Assembly: GCA_018873225.1 (NCBI GenBank)
Contig: JAEILZ010000005.1
Location: 1 to 64,000, forward strand
Length of the DNA: 64,000 nucleotides
Origin: [Phialemoniopsis] sp. UDSM-2020
Taxonomy: Eukaryota; Ascomycota; Sordariomycetes; Thyridiales; Thyridiaceae
Direction: 5' to 3'
The notes beneath the pieces were generated by a model that made no database searches, was not told the origin of the DNA, and saw only the letters and a program-made list of their open reading frames with translations. Below are positions 10,664 through 21,239 of the stretch, in pieces. Within the stretch, counting starts at the first letter, position 1. Each line of letters starts with the position of its first letter. The translations under genes and the position numbers were made by a program.

Positions 10664-12064
10664 ATGTCACGAACGATTTTGACAAGGCTCAACGAGCTGT
10701 GTAACGTAGACGTCGATGACGCGGACTACACGTTCATCGAAAAGCTGCCGGTCAAGCCACACAATCGTTAGTCGACTACCTTACATCCATTTAAGCACAA
10801 GGCATCAAGCTTACAGCGTGAGTAGAGACATCCAATCAGAGAGTGATCTCACTGGTGCTGAATTCGCCACGCAACCACGACCTTCTTGTTGATACCATTC
10901 GGAAATATGGTCATGAAGGTTGGGAAACCGTCCTTGACAGAATGGTGCAAAAGTCCCCTCTCCCGTCCCCTCCATAGGGGTTGCCTGTATTGCCCATGAC
11001 TAATTTGTGTTGGCAATGTCAGTCCGTTCTCATTTGCGCGAACAACCTACCACTCCTCTCCGGTCGTGTGCTTATTCAGACGTCCCCGAGACACCTCAAT
11101 GACCTGGACGCCATCTTAAAGCAGTGCTACGCGTACGATCGATACTTCAAGGAGGCAGGTGTGTCCAGGGATCGTTTCTGCATCAAGGTTCTGTTCTCCG
11201 GCGCCGGGGCTGCCGCCGCAGCCAAGCTGAACAGCGAAGGCATCCGAACCCTAGCCACCTCTATCTTCTGTCTTGAGCAAGCAATTGCAGCAAGTCAGTC
11301 CAAATGTCTGATGCTCAGCCCGTATTTCAACGGTATAGTAGCTTCCCGCAATTTGCACCTATCTTCTAAAATTTAGTTATTTAACAGTAGTGTCGTAGAA
11401 ATGGCCGCCCGTGCCGATCCAACCCTCCGGCCCATTGTTCAGGACACAGCACTCGAGGTAAGCCCGCTCTCGTCATCACACAGGAAAGCAAATCTCACGA
11501 GAAAAATTTCAGCATCCCAGCTCTTTCCGCGTCATCCACATCCTGGAGCTCTTCGCGAAACTTTACCAAAAGACAGGGGAAGAGCAACCCGTCATGGTGA
11601 TTGCCTCGTAAGTGGACTAGTCCCTCAGAGATGTGACCCACCTCCAAGAATCAAGATGGCTAACCCTTTTGCGCAGTCACTTCGACCCCCAGGAAGTCAT
11701 GGCTATGGCTGAACTAGGCTGCCAGCATGTGACTATTTCACAAGCCAACCTGTCGCTGATGATGAAGACCCCTGATGAGCTCCCCCCAGTCACAACAGCC
11801 AAGCCTGCCCATCCTTACGCGACTCTGAAGACTCCCGAGCGTCTCAAGAGCCTGTCCACTGCCGATCCACTAGCAGGTGAAAGTTGGGACGGTGTCTTCG
11901 CTTCAGCCGACGTAGACTATATCTCAGACGGGGGCAAGACGCTTGACAAAGCCATTGACAGCGATAATGTGGCACGGAAAAGAGTGACTGATGCTACAAA
12001 CTTTTTCTTGCGGTGGGAGAAGGTTTGTCAAAAGATAATTGAAGACGAGGCTGCCAAGATCTAA
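10664..12064 (+). CDS. Transaldolase/FSA-family aldolase with FSA-like active site
   Basis: Class I (Schiff-base) TIM-barrel enzyme. Six exons: 10664-10766, 10826-10944, 11023-11332, 11399-11457, 11513-11607, 11677-12064, giving 357 aa. The Schiff-base Lys is K129 (RFCIKV). Spacing matches E. coli transaldolase B exactly: K132/K129, T156/T153, S176/S173. But TalB Glu96 is Gln93 and TalB Phe178 is Tyr175 (LSPYFNE), the two states found in fructose-6-phosphate aldolase. I infer aldol cleavage releasing free dihydroxyacetone rather than group transfer. The nearby dihydroxyacetone kinase fits this. The family also includes enzymes in fungal specialised metabolism, so the real substrate is open. 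Confidence 0.85.
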
Positions 12065-13876
12065 ATATACTAGTCCTCTCTGAATATACTTCCAAGTTGT
12101 ATTCACCTTTTATAGATCACCGCTCTGCTACTGCTTCTCACCGCTATTCGGCTTTAGACATTACAGCAGCATGATACGCTACCAGAGACAAATCATGGAT
12201 TTGGTGCCTGACCATGCGTCCCAAGACTAACCTGGTAATGCAATACGCAATACTCGTCATGCACGATCCCATGCTAATCGTGAATGCGATGTTCATTCTT
12301 ACAACTACATAACACTAGTACATATCTTGCACTAGGACACAATTTGACTGGTACATCATCGCTTGCTGACTTGCTGGATGCGGCTGAAGGCCTGCAGCAG
12401 AATAGAGTTGCAGGGGAAACTGCGCAGCTTCAGCACGCTGGCAGAGAAGACGTGGAACGGGAAGGTCAAGCCGACCGAGGACGTACCAATCAGAAATTTC
12501 CTGATTCATGACACCAAGGTCTCCCTAGGGGAGACCTAACTGTGTGGTAATACTGTGTTTTATTGGTATCACGACAAAGCTAACCCCTTCGAATTTGACC
12601 TCCGACTACTGTAAAGAACCCCCCTACTTCCCCCCCTGGTTGCTAGCCTGTCTTGCCACCTTGTACACAAACTCTAGCTATTCGGCCATTTCCTCCTCAC
12701 AGGACTTCAGAAGCTCATTGATTTTGCTTCTGAAAGCCTTATTGGCTTTAGTCTCATCTTCCTTGGCTTTTACCAGAAGATCTAGACTCTCTATTCTATC
12801 CTTTTATTTAAAACTTTCAAGGACTTTATAACTAAAGATTAAGAGGTTAATTACATCTAGATTCTAAAGGTCTAGGGCCTTAGTTAAGGTATAAAGATAC
12901 TTATACTTAATTTTAATAATATTAAAATCCTTTATTATAATCTAAAGGTAATTAAATCCCTTTATAATAGAGACCTAATAGTAAGGATAGGATAATTTTA
13001 TTATTTTAAAGAGTAAGATCTCTTTCTAGTATTTTATAGTAATATTTAATATTTAGTAGAAGATCAAGATAAAGAATAAGAGATATCTAGTAGGACTAAG
13101 ATCAGGGCTTTTATTTATAAAGAATCTTTTAGTAACTAGCTTTACTAATAAGAGTTATTAGTATAAGAGTTTTCTATCTTAAGGTTTATAAAAAACTATC
13201 TTCTCTAAGGCTATCTAAACAGCATATACTATATATAGTCATATTAAATCCATAAAATCCACAACCGTAGTCAGGCTTAAATACAGACCCAAGTCCAGGC
13301 CTTCGCACGTGCGGTCAATAGAGGTCAAGCTTTCGAGCCAGGGGTGGCCAAGTCAGATACCACATCTGTGTTTTCAAGTACTGGGAACTGTCATTGTGTC
13401 TTTGGAACACGGGTATTGTGTTCATTGTTTTGTATAAGCTGTGTTGTTGTACTATGTCGCAATAGGTTGTCTTACCTGAAGGCAAGCCGGTTGATCTTGA
13501 TCATCTGACCATCATGACACCAAGGATGGCACTTGATCTTCCTGGGGCCATGGGCTCGCCGCGTGGAGGATGGTTGCCAGCCACAAATTCCGGTCCGACT
13601 TGCGCGGGACCGTGTCACGCGCGGCGGGCGAGCCATGACGTGGCGTCAACGCCCCCGGATGCGGCTGTCTCTGCCTCCATCAGCGCCGGACAGCTTGGCT
13701 AGTAGATGCAGCAGGATGACGGCCACTGGGTTGTCGAAGTCAATGTCACCAAGCCTATTGTCATTACAGCATACACACGCATGAGTTACGAAGTACGCAA
13801 TCCAAATATCACCTCGCTTCCACCTGGTGAAATTATCTTGGAGCCATATAGGTTTGGATTAATTATTTGACGTCGT
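12065..13876. repeat. Long non-coding gap with an AT-rich RIP-like island
   Basis: 1.8 kb between the aldolase and the dehydrogenase-like gene. From about 12,760 to 13,260 the sequence becomes strongly AT-rich and TA-rich with stops in all frames, like the block at 1-1600. Just before it the minus strand reads a short Lys/Glu-rich coiled-coil-like peptide (about 12,660-12,800), perhaps from a dead transposon protein. 13,510-13,760 is GC-rich with short open frames that I cannot identify. Most likely a decayed transposon insertion inside the cluster. Confidence 0.5.
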
Positions 13877-15926
13877 CTACAACGCAGACGCGCGTTTATG
13901 AACACTGGCTCCGAATGGCTCCCATAAGCGCACCACGCTGGCATCAGCGTCCTTAGACCATCCTCTGCCAGCTCCAGCGATGTAGAGCAAGTGACCAACC
14001 GACGACAAAGGGGTGTACGAACTGAGCCGTTTGGCTTCGTCAAGAACGATACCCAAATCTTTGGTGAATATGACCAAGGCAGAATGTGGGGTCCAGTCGG
14101 CCTCAACCATTTGAGTAACACGGTTCTGGAACATCCAGCTGCTCGCACTGGACTTTCCGAGTATGCGGTAAACTTGCCTGCTGTCAAGACCGGCACGAGC
14201 GGCAAAGGCCATTGCTTCAGCACCAGCAGTAATATGAACACCGGCAAGAAGCTGGTTGATGAGTTTTACCGAGGAGGCAGCGCCAATGCCGCCGTTCAGA
14301 GTGTAGATGTTCGTCTCCACGGAAGCCATAGCAAGGATCACGGAGCGAACACCTTGTAAAGCGTGCTGAGAGCCGGAACAGATGATCTACCGCGAATCAG
14401 CAACAAAATCGTGAGCAATTCTCTGTTGATGTAGGGCGCTCACAGTAAGCTCTCCTTTGGCTGCACGGGCAACACCACCACTGACAGGTGCGTCAATCAG
14501 CGAAACGTGGCCATGCGCTTGCTTCAACGCCTTGTCAATTCGACGTGCCTCCGAAGGCGGGACAGTCGAGCTGAGAATCACAACAGCGCCTCTCGCGAGC
14601 TTCTCAACTGCCCTGTCCGCTCCAAAAAGTATATCCCACGCTTGAGCTGCGTTTTGAACCATCATAACCAACACTTGGGCTCCACTTGCTGCTTCAGCGG
14701 CCGAGGATGCCGCATGAGCCCCACTGCCACTGCGGGTGAACTTCTCGACCGAAGGAGCCCAGACATCGTACCCGTAGACCGAGAAACCACGCCGTACTAG
14801 CGATTGCGCCATGCCCTGTCCCATGGCACCGAGGCCAACAAAGCCGACCCTCACAATGCTGGGGATTGGTATCGTGTCGATAAGGGCTGCAGCAACATTA
14901 GCCGTTCCTCCCTCCGGGACCTGGTGATGAACAAACAGCCTAATAAGACCAGACACATCATCCATGCTGTAGCCTTGAGCTGCTGCTGATAGGCAGACCT
15001 GCTCAACAGCCGACCCTAGAGGCAAAGGGAAGCTTAGATCCCTGGATGCAGCTATAACAGTGTTCTTATGCTTAACGTTAGCAAGACAGGAGGGTACGAC
15101 CGGCGTTTAGATATCATCCTTACCAGCGCTTCCAGCTGCGATGCCAAGGATAAAGTCGGAGCCCAATCGCCTTGAAGCATCCTCGGGACCAGAGATTGAA
15201 ACATGCAAGAGTTTCCTGCAGCGTTGACAATGATCTTATACGTATCGCGCGCATCAAGGCCAGCCATATTGGCTAGGCCTGTGGCCTCTGCTGCTGTGAC
15301 CACGTGGATTGCGCTAAGAAGATGCCATGACAGCCTCAACTTGTTGGCGGAGCCAAAACCCCCCGAGATGATTTCAGAGACCTTGGCGATGGGCTCAATA
15401 CTACTGATTCCTTCCGCAGACCCGGAAACCCAGACGTCACAACCACTGCTATCGGGCTCGTAGCTAGGCCAGATAACAGCACAATCCACGATGAGCAAAT
15501 CAGCACGGCCAGCTTCGGCGATGCGTGATGCCATAGCTTCATAGTACTGTGGCACTGCTAGGCAGTTGATTACCAGAGTTGCATAGGCAGGCAGGACTAA
15601 CACGACAATGTAAGCAGCTGTCCATCAAAAGCTTGTGCACTTCGCCTCATCTCACCTTGCAAAATTCCGGCAGACGGATCGAATAATGTCTCGTCTAATT
15701 GGCAAGCATCTTTCGCATCCAAAAAGATAACCTTCCTTCCCAGTACTGCATCTTGCGCAGAACGCACCGCAGTTTCTCCCAGTGCTGCAATCCCCTCACC
15801 GCCAGAATTCGAGAAGTGAGGGGCTAGCAAGCCCACCCCATCCTGACCAACGGTTGCTTGGAGCTTTTCAGCCACAGCCCTGCTGGATGGACTGAGACCA
15901 ATGAAACCCCACTGGGCATCTGACAT
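13877..15926 (-). CDS. Tandem 3-hydroxyisobutyrate dehydrogenase-like protein, first half degenerate
   Basis: Four exons: 15926-15656, 15596-15098, 15041-14444, 14386-13877, giving 625 aa with two beta-hydroxyacid dehydrogenase units. The second unit looks active: GFVGLGAMG at 323-331, DAPVSGG at about 440-446, catalytic Lys497 in SSVKLINQ. The first keeps the fold but has GFIGLSPSS instead of a dinucleotide-binding GxGxxG, VDCAVIW instead of DxPVSGG, and Arg/Trp where catalytic Lys and Asn belong, so it is probably a pseudo-enzyme. In many fungi this pair begins a giant protein continuing into a four-carbon acid sugar kinase and a class II aldolase; here the frame stops after the second unit. 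A role in hydroxyacid or threonate-type oxidation is likely. The third intron boundary (GTACCC donor) is the least certain join. Confidence 0.82.
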
Positions 15927-16658
15927 CTTCTCTCTTCTCGATGTGTCAATGAGACCCTCCTTGATGATGAGCGATTCCGTCAGGCAAGGGATAGACAGAA
16001 TCACTGTTTCTCTACAATATGTGCTCAGGATACTACGAAAGCACGTGGTTTTGAGTGCACTTGTTCATTCGATGTTCGACCGTTTTCCCCGAGCGTAATG
16101 CCGATTTAATCGGCAATAAAGACCGACCAAAGCGTAGTCAAATCGCCGACGACTCTCAACAGACACTGGCAAGGTTGTTGTTCTAGGTCCATTCCTATTC
16201 CACCCCCAAAAAAAATCCCTAGCATCGAGTATGGTATAATTGCCGGAAAAGGCATCGAAAAAGAGCGTCCATTGATCACGCACAACGTTAGTGCATTGGC
16301 ACCGTGTGACTTGGGTCCAACCCAACATGGATACCGTTAATCCCGATGCTCGGAAATGGGAGGCATTTATACCGTTGTGGGGTCGTCGTGGAGCCCGAGA
16401 AAATTGGAGTCTAGCTGGGCACCGGCCATCGGAAGATACGCCTGACTCTGATCACCACAGCTTCAGCCTCCCGATATCGTGTCACTATTAAATTGCTTCG
16501 TTCCGTATACATGCGTGCAAACCAGAATAGACTTTTTTCTTCTTGGATTTTAGAAGTGATCACTTATCGTAACTTCATCTCAAGTTCTCAAACACTCATT
16601 TCTAACTCACAGGCCCGATTGAAGCATCGGACTGGATTTTTGACTGAATACATTTTCA
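15927..16658. promoter_or_regulatory. Divergent promoter, dehydrogenase-like / SDR
   Basis: 732 bp between two divergent oxidoreductase genes; both promoters must be here. CGG-containing words occur at several places (about 16,349 and 16,428) without a clear palindrome. An unrelated frame from 16493 runs into the SDR but is not its start. Confidence 0.45.
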
Positions 16659-17467
16659 ATGGCTGGAAGATTATCAGGCAAGGTGGCACTTGTCACGGGC
16701 ATGTATTCTCCCCGCCGGTATCTGGATTGATAGAGGTACTAACTGAAATAGGCGGTGGCTCGGGCTTTGGCGCCGCCATCACCAAAGCTTTTGCGAGTGA
16801 AGGCGCGAAGGTCTTCATCGGAGACATCAACCTTAGTGGAGCCGAAGCTGTCGCGAAGGAATTTTCTGGCCAGGTCATATGTGGCGAGTTGAATGTCACC
16901 AGGAGCGAGGATTGGGCTGCTGCCGTCCTCAAGATCAAGCAAGAATTCGGGCGCCTGGACATCCTTGTCAACAACGCCGGAACTTCTTACAAGAACAAGC
17001 CTACCCTCGACGTCACGGCTGAGGAGTTTACCCGGACCTTTGACATCAACTGTTTTGGAATCTTTCTCTCCGTCAAATCCGTATTCCCGACCTTCATTGA
17101 ACAGAAGGGTGGTATTTGCCTGAACATCTCTTCTTGTGGTGCGGACAGACCACGTCCGGGCCTCGTGTGGTACAATGCCAGCAAGGGGGCCGTTTCGAAT
17201 GCCACCAAGGGCCTCGCTCAGGAGTACGGACCAAACAAGGTTCGTGTAAACAGCATCTGTCCACTTCTCACTGGGACGGGTCTGTTCGAGAATTTCTCAG
17301 GCGTTCCGGATACCCCAGAGAACCGTCAGAGCTTCCTCTCGAACGTCCCTCTCGGCCGATTGGGCGAAGTGGCCGATGTTGCGAGGGCCGCTGTTTGGCT
17401 CTGCTCAGATGAAGCTGAGTTCGTTACCGGTGTGAACGTGTCTGTCGATGGTGGAAGGTCGATTTAG
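16659..17467 (+). CDS. Short-chain dehydrogenase/reductase with a GC-AG intron
   Basis: Classical SDR of 251 aa, NAD(P)-dependent oxidation or reduction of an alcohol/ketone. Two exons: 16659-16698 and 16752-17467. The 53-bp intron begins GCATGT, not GT, and ends TACTAACTGAAATAG with a perfect branch site. Joining it creates the cofactor motif TGGGSGFG (13-20), which an unspliced reading loses. NNAG is at 87-90, the catalytic Ser at about 140, and YNASK with Tyr154 and Lys158. The C-terminal GVNVSVDGGRS is typical. The start MAGRLSGKVALVTG is the family form. Substrate unknown. Confidence 0.9.
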
Positions 17468-18430
17468 GAAAGTGTGAGAGTGTGAAGAAACAGACAGAAT
17501 GTTCATGAGTTTTATTAGCTGTTTCTATTCCTGACAGAAGCCAGTGTGTAGTCAAACAAAGGATTTTAGTTAGCAAAGCAAGGCACTACCCATAATTTAA
17601 TGACTGATCCCAGACAACTCACGATTTCCACTGGTAAATTTTATTGAGACGGATTGGGTTGAAAAAGTTCAGCTGAAGAGAATCGAAGCTGTCCCCACCT
17701 GCTGTATTCCTAAACCCGGTGCATAATAATCTCCATACTCTTCGTAAAGGAATGACACCGCTCCTTTAACGCTTCCAGATGTTTTCTCCTCCATACTCAC
17801 ACAGCAGGCGGGATGATCTTGCTCGCTTATGCGTGGTGATATGCTGTCCGTCAGTATCCGCAGAGGCGCAAAATATCGCATGCAAGACAACAACAAATAG
17901 TGGTCTGGGTACAAAACCTGGTAAGAGCATCAGCTTAGCTCACAGATCGGAGCACCTAACAACATGATCCTCGGGACGCTCTGTAATTTTCCGAGCATCG
18001 GACGAGCAAACACACCAGCCATCAGACCTAGTAACATGTCCGCCGTGGCCAAAGTGGATCATGTTCTAGATGGGTCTTTCTCACCTGACATCTCTCTACC
18101 AGGATTGGTGTCAAAGAATGACCCCTCTGGACAGCATTGAAGGTAAGTAGTACGCCCAGGCAACCTTACAGTATCGGACGACTCCTAATCCCGGCTCGGT
18201 AATATACACATCAATAGGAAAGTAGTGTATGGCGCCCACTAATTGTCTTCCATCTAGTCTGGCGGGTCAGGAACAAAACACCCAAGAGCCGAGCGCATCG
18301 CATAAATTAAGAAGAATTGTTTAAGTAGTGTATTGAGAGCCAAACACTCGCCCCCTTGAGTTCTTTTCCCTTTTGCTATCCCACAATACGGTCTTGACCT
18401 TCGACTCACAATAATCGCTGTGCACGAACT
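17468..18430. other. Intergenic region upstream of the monooxygenase
   Basis: 963 bp. It holds the SDR 3-prime end and the monooxygenase promoter. An 81-codon minus frame at 17669-17914 has no recognisable homology and I do not call it. Confidence 0.45.
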
Positions 18431-20557
18431 ATGGCGCCCTCAGCAGATCGTGACTACTTGTCCCCGGCGGGCGTGTCCAAGGCGGACATTTTGGCGGTCC
18501 AGAATGCGCCTTTCGCCTATCGCAACAGCAACATGACTGACAAACCTGTCGCTGATGACTTCATGTATGCTTTCAAACACAATTACCCTCTACCAAGCTT
18601 CGGCGAAGATACCTACATCCTCGACTACTCACCGGAGGAAGAGCCGAACGTTCAAAGGACTGCAGAGGATTTTATGAAATCTCTTTGCTTGACTATTCAG
18701 GGCCGGGACGCGAAGACTTTCGCCTCCCTTTTTCTGGATTGTGGTAAGTCTGGGCGCTCCTCCTTTCCCTGGAGCCAAAGCTAATGTTCAACTAGGTGTG
18801 TGGCGAGATAAAATTGTATTCACCTGGGATTATCGATCTTTCAACACGCCGCAACATATTGAGAAGGCGGCTGCCGACCTCTTTCCTCGTATTCCCACCA
18901 GTAACTACCGCATCATCGATCCCCTGCCAAAGGTCGTGAGACCTTATCCCGATCTTGCCTGGATTCAAGTGGCATACTCTTTCGATACCGATCTTGTTGG
19001 TGCTAGCGGCGTCCTGAACCTTGTTAAGACCAAGGACGGGTACAAGATCTGGACCCTTCATACGGCCATCGAAAGCCTTCAGGGTTATCCCGAGATCCCG
19101 AACCCAGATGGACACATGGTCGGAGACAGGTCCTGGCACAGCCAGAAGACTCTCGACGATGACCTGGTAGGCATCGAGCCTGAAGTCATTGTCATTGGTG
19201 GAGGGCAATGGTAAGTCGACAACCCTTTTCATGATCTCGATACTTAGTGGTGCTAATATACTCCTAGCGGTCTTCAAATCGCTGCCCGGCTAAAAGCCCT
19301 TGGTGTAAAGACCCTCATTGTCGAGCGTAACAAGCGCATTGGAGATAACTGGCGGCATCGATATGAATATCTCTCCCTACACTTCCCTCATTGGGGTGAC
19401 CATTTCCCATATTTCGATTTCCCTAGCCACTGGCCAACCTATACTCCATCTGCCAAGATGGGTGATTGGCTCGAATGGTATGCAAATGCCCTCGAGTTGA
19501 CAGCTTGGACAGACTCGAGTGTCACTAGTGCATTGCAAAAACCCACTGGAGAATGGGATATTACGGTTGAGCGTGGAGGTAAAGAGGGCAAAACTGTCCG
19601 TACCTTCCACCCTAAGCAGGTGGTCTTAGCTACCTCCTTGGCTGGTGTTCCCTTCACTCCAGAGATTCCTGGAATGGAAGATTTCAAGGGGACAATCACG
19701 CACTCGACTGCACACCACTCGTCCCTAGAATGGGTCGGTAAGAAGGTTCTCGTGGTGGGAACCTCGTCGTCTGCATTTGATACCGCGTATGACTTTGCCC
19801 GCCGTGGTATTGATGTGACGATGCTTCAAAGGTCGCCGACGTACATCATGTCCTTGACGGAGTCTGTCCCCCGGGTATGACCTATCACCCTGTGTACAAT
19901 ATCAAAGCGACTACGAGACTGATATGACTATAGATGTTGAGTGCTTTATACGAGCCCATCGACCACAAGAAACCCGACATGGATACGACCGACAGGATAC
20001 ATTTCTGCCTCCCTGTTGGCCCTGCCGAGGAACTGTTCCGTCGCACAGCGAGGGATATCTGGGATGCGGATGCGGAGTTGATCGCAAAGGTCAAGAAGGC
20101 TGGCTGCCGAGTTTGGCGAGGCCAGCGGGATACAGGCAATCACACTCTAAGTTACACCAAAAACGGCGGGTTCTACTTCGAGGCTGGCGCCTGCCAGGCC
20201 CTCATCGACGGCAAGATCAAGATGGAGCAGGGCTACCCTATCCGCTTCACCGAGGACAGCATCGTGCTGAACGGCGAGCGCGAGCAGAAGTATGACTATG
20301 TGGTCATGGCCACTGGGTTTTCCAATACAATCGACTCCGTTCGTCAAATAATGGGCGACGACGTCGCCGACCGATGTGGCCCAATCTGGGGCGTGGACGA
20401 AGAAGGTGAACTTAATTCGGCCTGGAAGCAAAGCGGCGTTCCCAACTTTTGGGTCATGGTTGGATCCGTGCACTTGAGCAGGTATCACTCGAAAAAGTTG
20501 GCTCTTAGGATCAAGGCGGTCCTAGAAGGCATCGCGCCAGAGCCCTACTTAGAATAA
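18431..20557 (+). CDS. Flavin-dependent monooxygenase (FMO/Baeyer-Villiger type)
   Basis: NADPH- and FAD-dependent oxygenase of 652 aa from four exons: 18431-18743, 18796-19210, 19268-19874, 19934-20557. An N-terminal region of about 230 aa resembles the NTF2-like leader found on many fungal FMOs. The FAD motif GGGQCG is at 239-244, the FMO/BVMO fingerprint FKGTITHS at about 384-391, and the NADPH site VVGTSSSA around 405-412. A late ATGF motif (VVMATGF) is also present. Such enzymes hydroxylate or insert oxygen beside carbonyl groups. Next to a sugar transporter and dehydrogenases it could open or activate the cluster substrate. The particular reaction is unknown. Confidence 0.9.
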
Positions 20558-21239
20558 GCCCTATCTAGAATGGTTACAGGCTGGGTCTTCTCCTCACATA
20601 GACATCAATCAAATCTCCTTCTGTCCCTGAATTGAACAGCCTTTCCTCTTCCTCCCAACACGGGATAAGGACTCAACCGATGCCCTATGGACTTGATCTG
20701 CCCTTGATTCTTTTCTCATTTGCCGAGGTTGTTCACTCAGTGCGCTCATAATTTCCACTTGACCCCATAAACCAATACAGATAGTGTCGACAAGTGCCCA
20801 AGGAATTGTGATGGAGTGACCGGGTATCCTCGAGAAAGGTACTACCCAATATGATGTCCTGACGCTCCGGCCCTAGGAGCGGGGGAAAAGGGGGAACGTC
20901 GAAACTATTGAGATAATCTAAACGAGGTGTTGGGCTGATTTTGCCGGGTCGGGAAAATCAAATGACGACTAGGAAATCTGGGAGAGATGTTTCCCCACGC
21001 TGGGGTTGGTGAAAGCCCGATACGCGGGGAATGGAGCTAGAGCCTTTTCGCCCACTCTTGCCCGTAGCCTTTGGCCTTAACTTGCAGGCGAGGCTTGCGA
21101 CTGTTCCCCCGCAAGAATTTCTTTCCTACCCATATATATATATATGGGTGTGTGTGTCTCCGATTCTCAACATTCCTACCAAAGTCACCTTCAACACACC
21201 TGATAGGTTTTCCCAGCAAGCACTACTGACGTTTCCAAA
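20558..21239. promoter_or_regulatory. Promoter region of sugar transporter, with AT palindrome
   Basis: 682 bp. A perfect 22-bp palindrome, ACCC plus alternating AT plus GGGT, lies at 21128-21149, about 90 bp before the transporter ATG, followed by a short GT run. An imperfect CGCTCC...GGAGCG repeat lies near 20,863. The first may act as a TATA-like element or simply be slippage-prone sequence. Confidence 0.45.

Noticed and set aside
15042..15097. Second apparent frameshift in the dehydrogenase-like gene
   Set aside because: A 56-bp intron (GTACCC...CAG) with a GCTAAC branch site restores the frame and aligns both tandem units; the donor is weak, so this stays provisional.
15597..15655. Apparent frameshift in the dehydrogenase-like gene
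   Set aside because: A 59-bp GTGAGA...TTAG intron with a CTTAC branch site restores the frame, so no disruption is needed.
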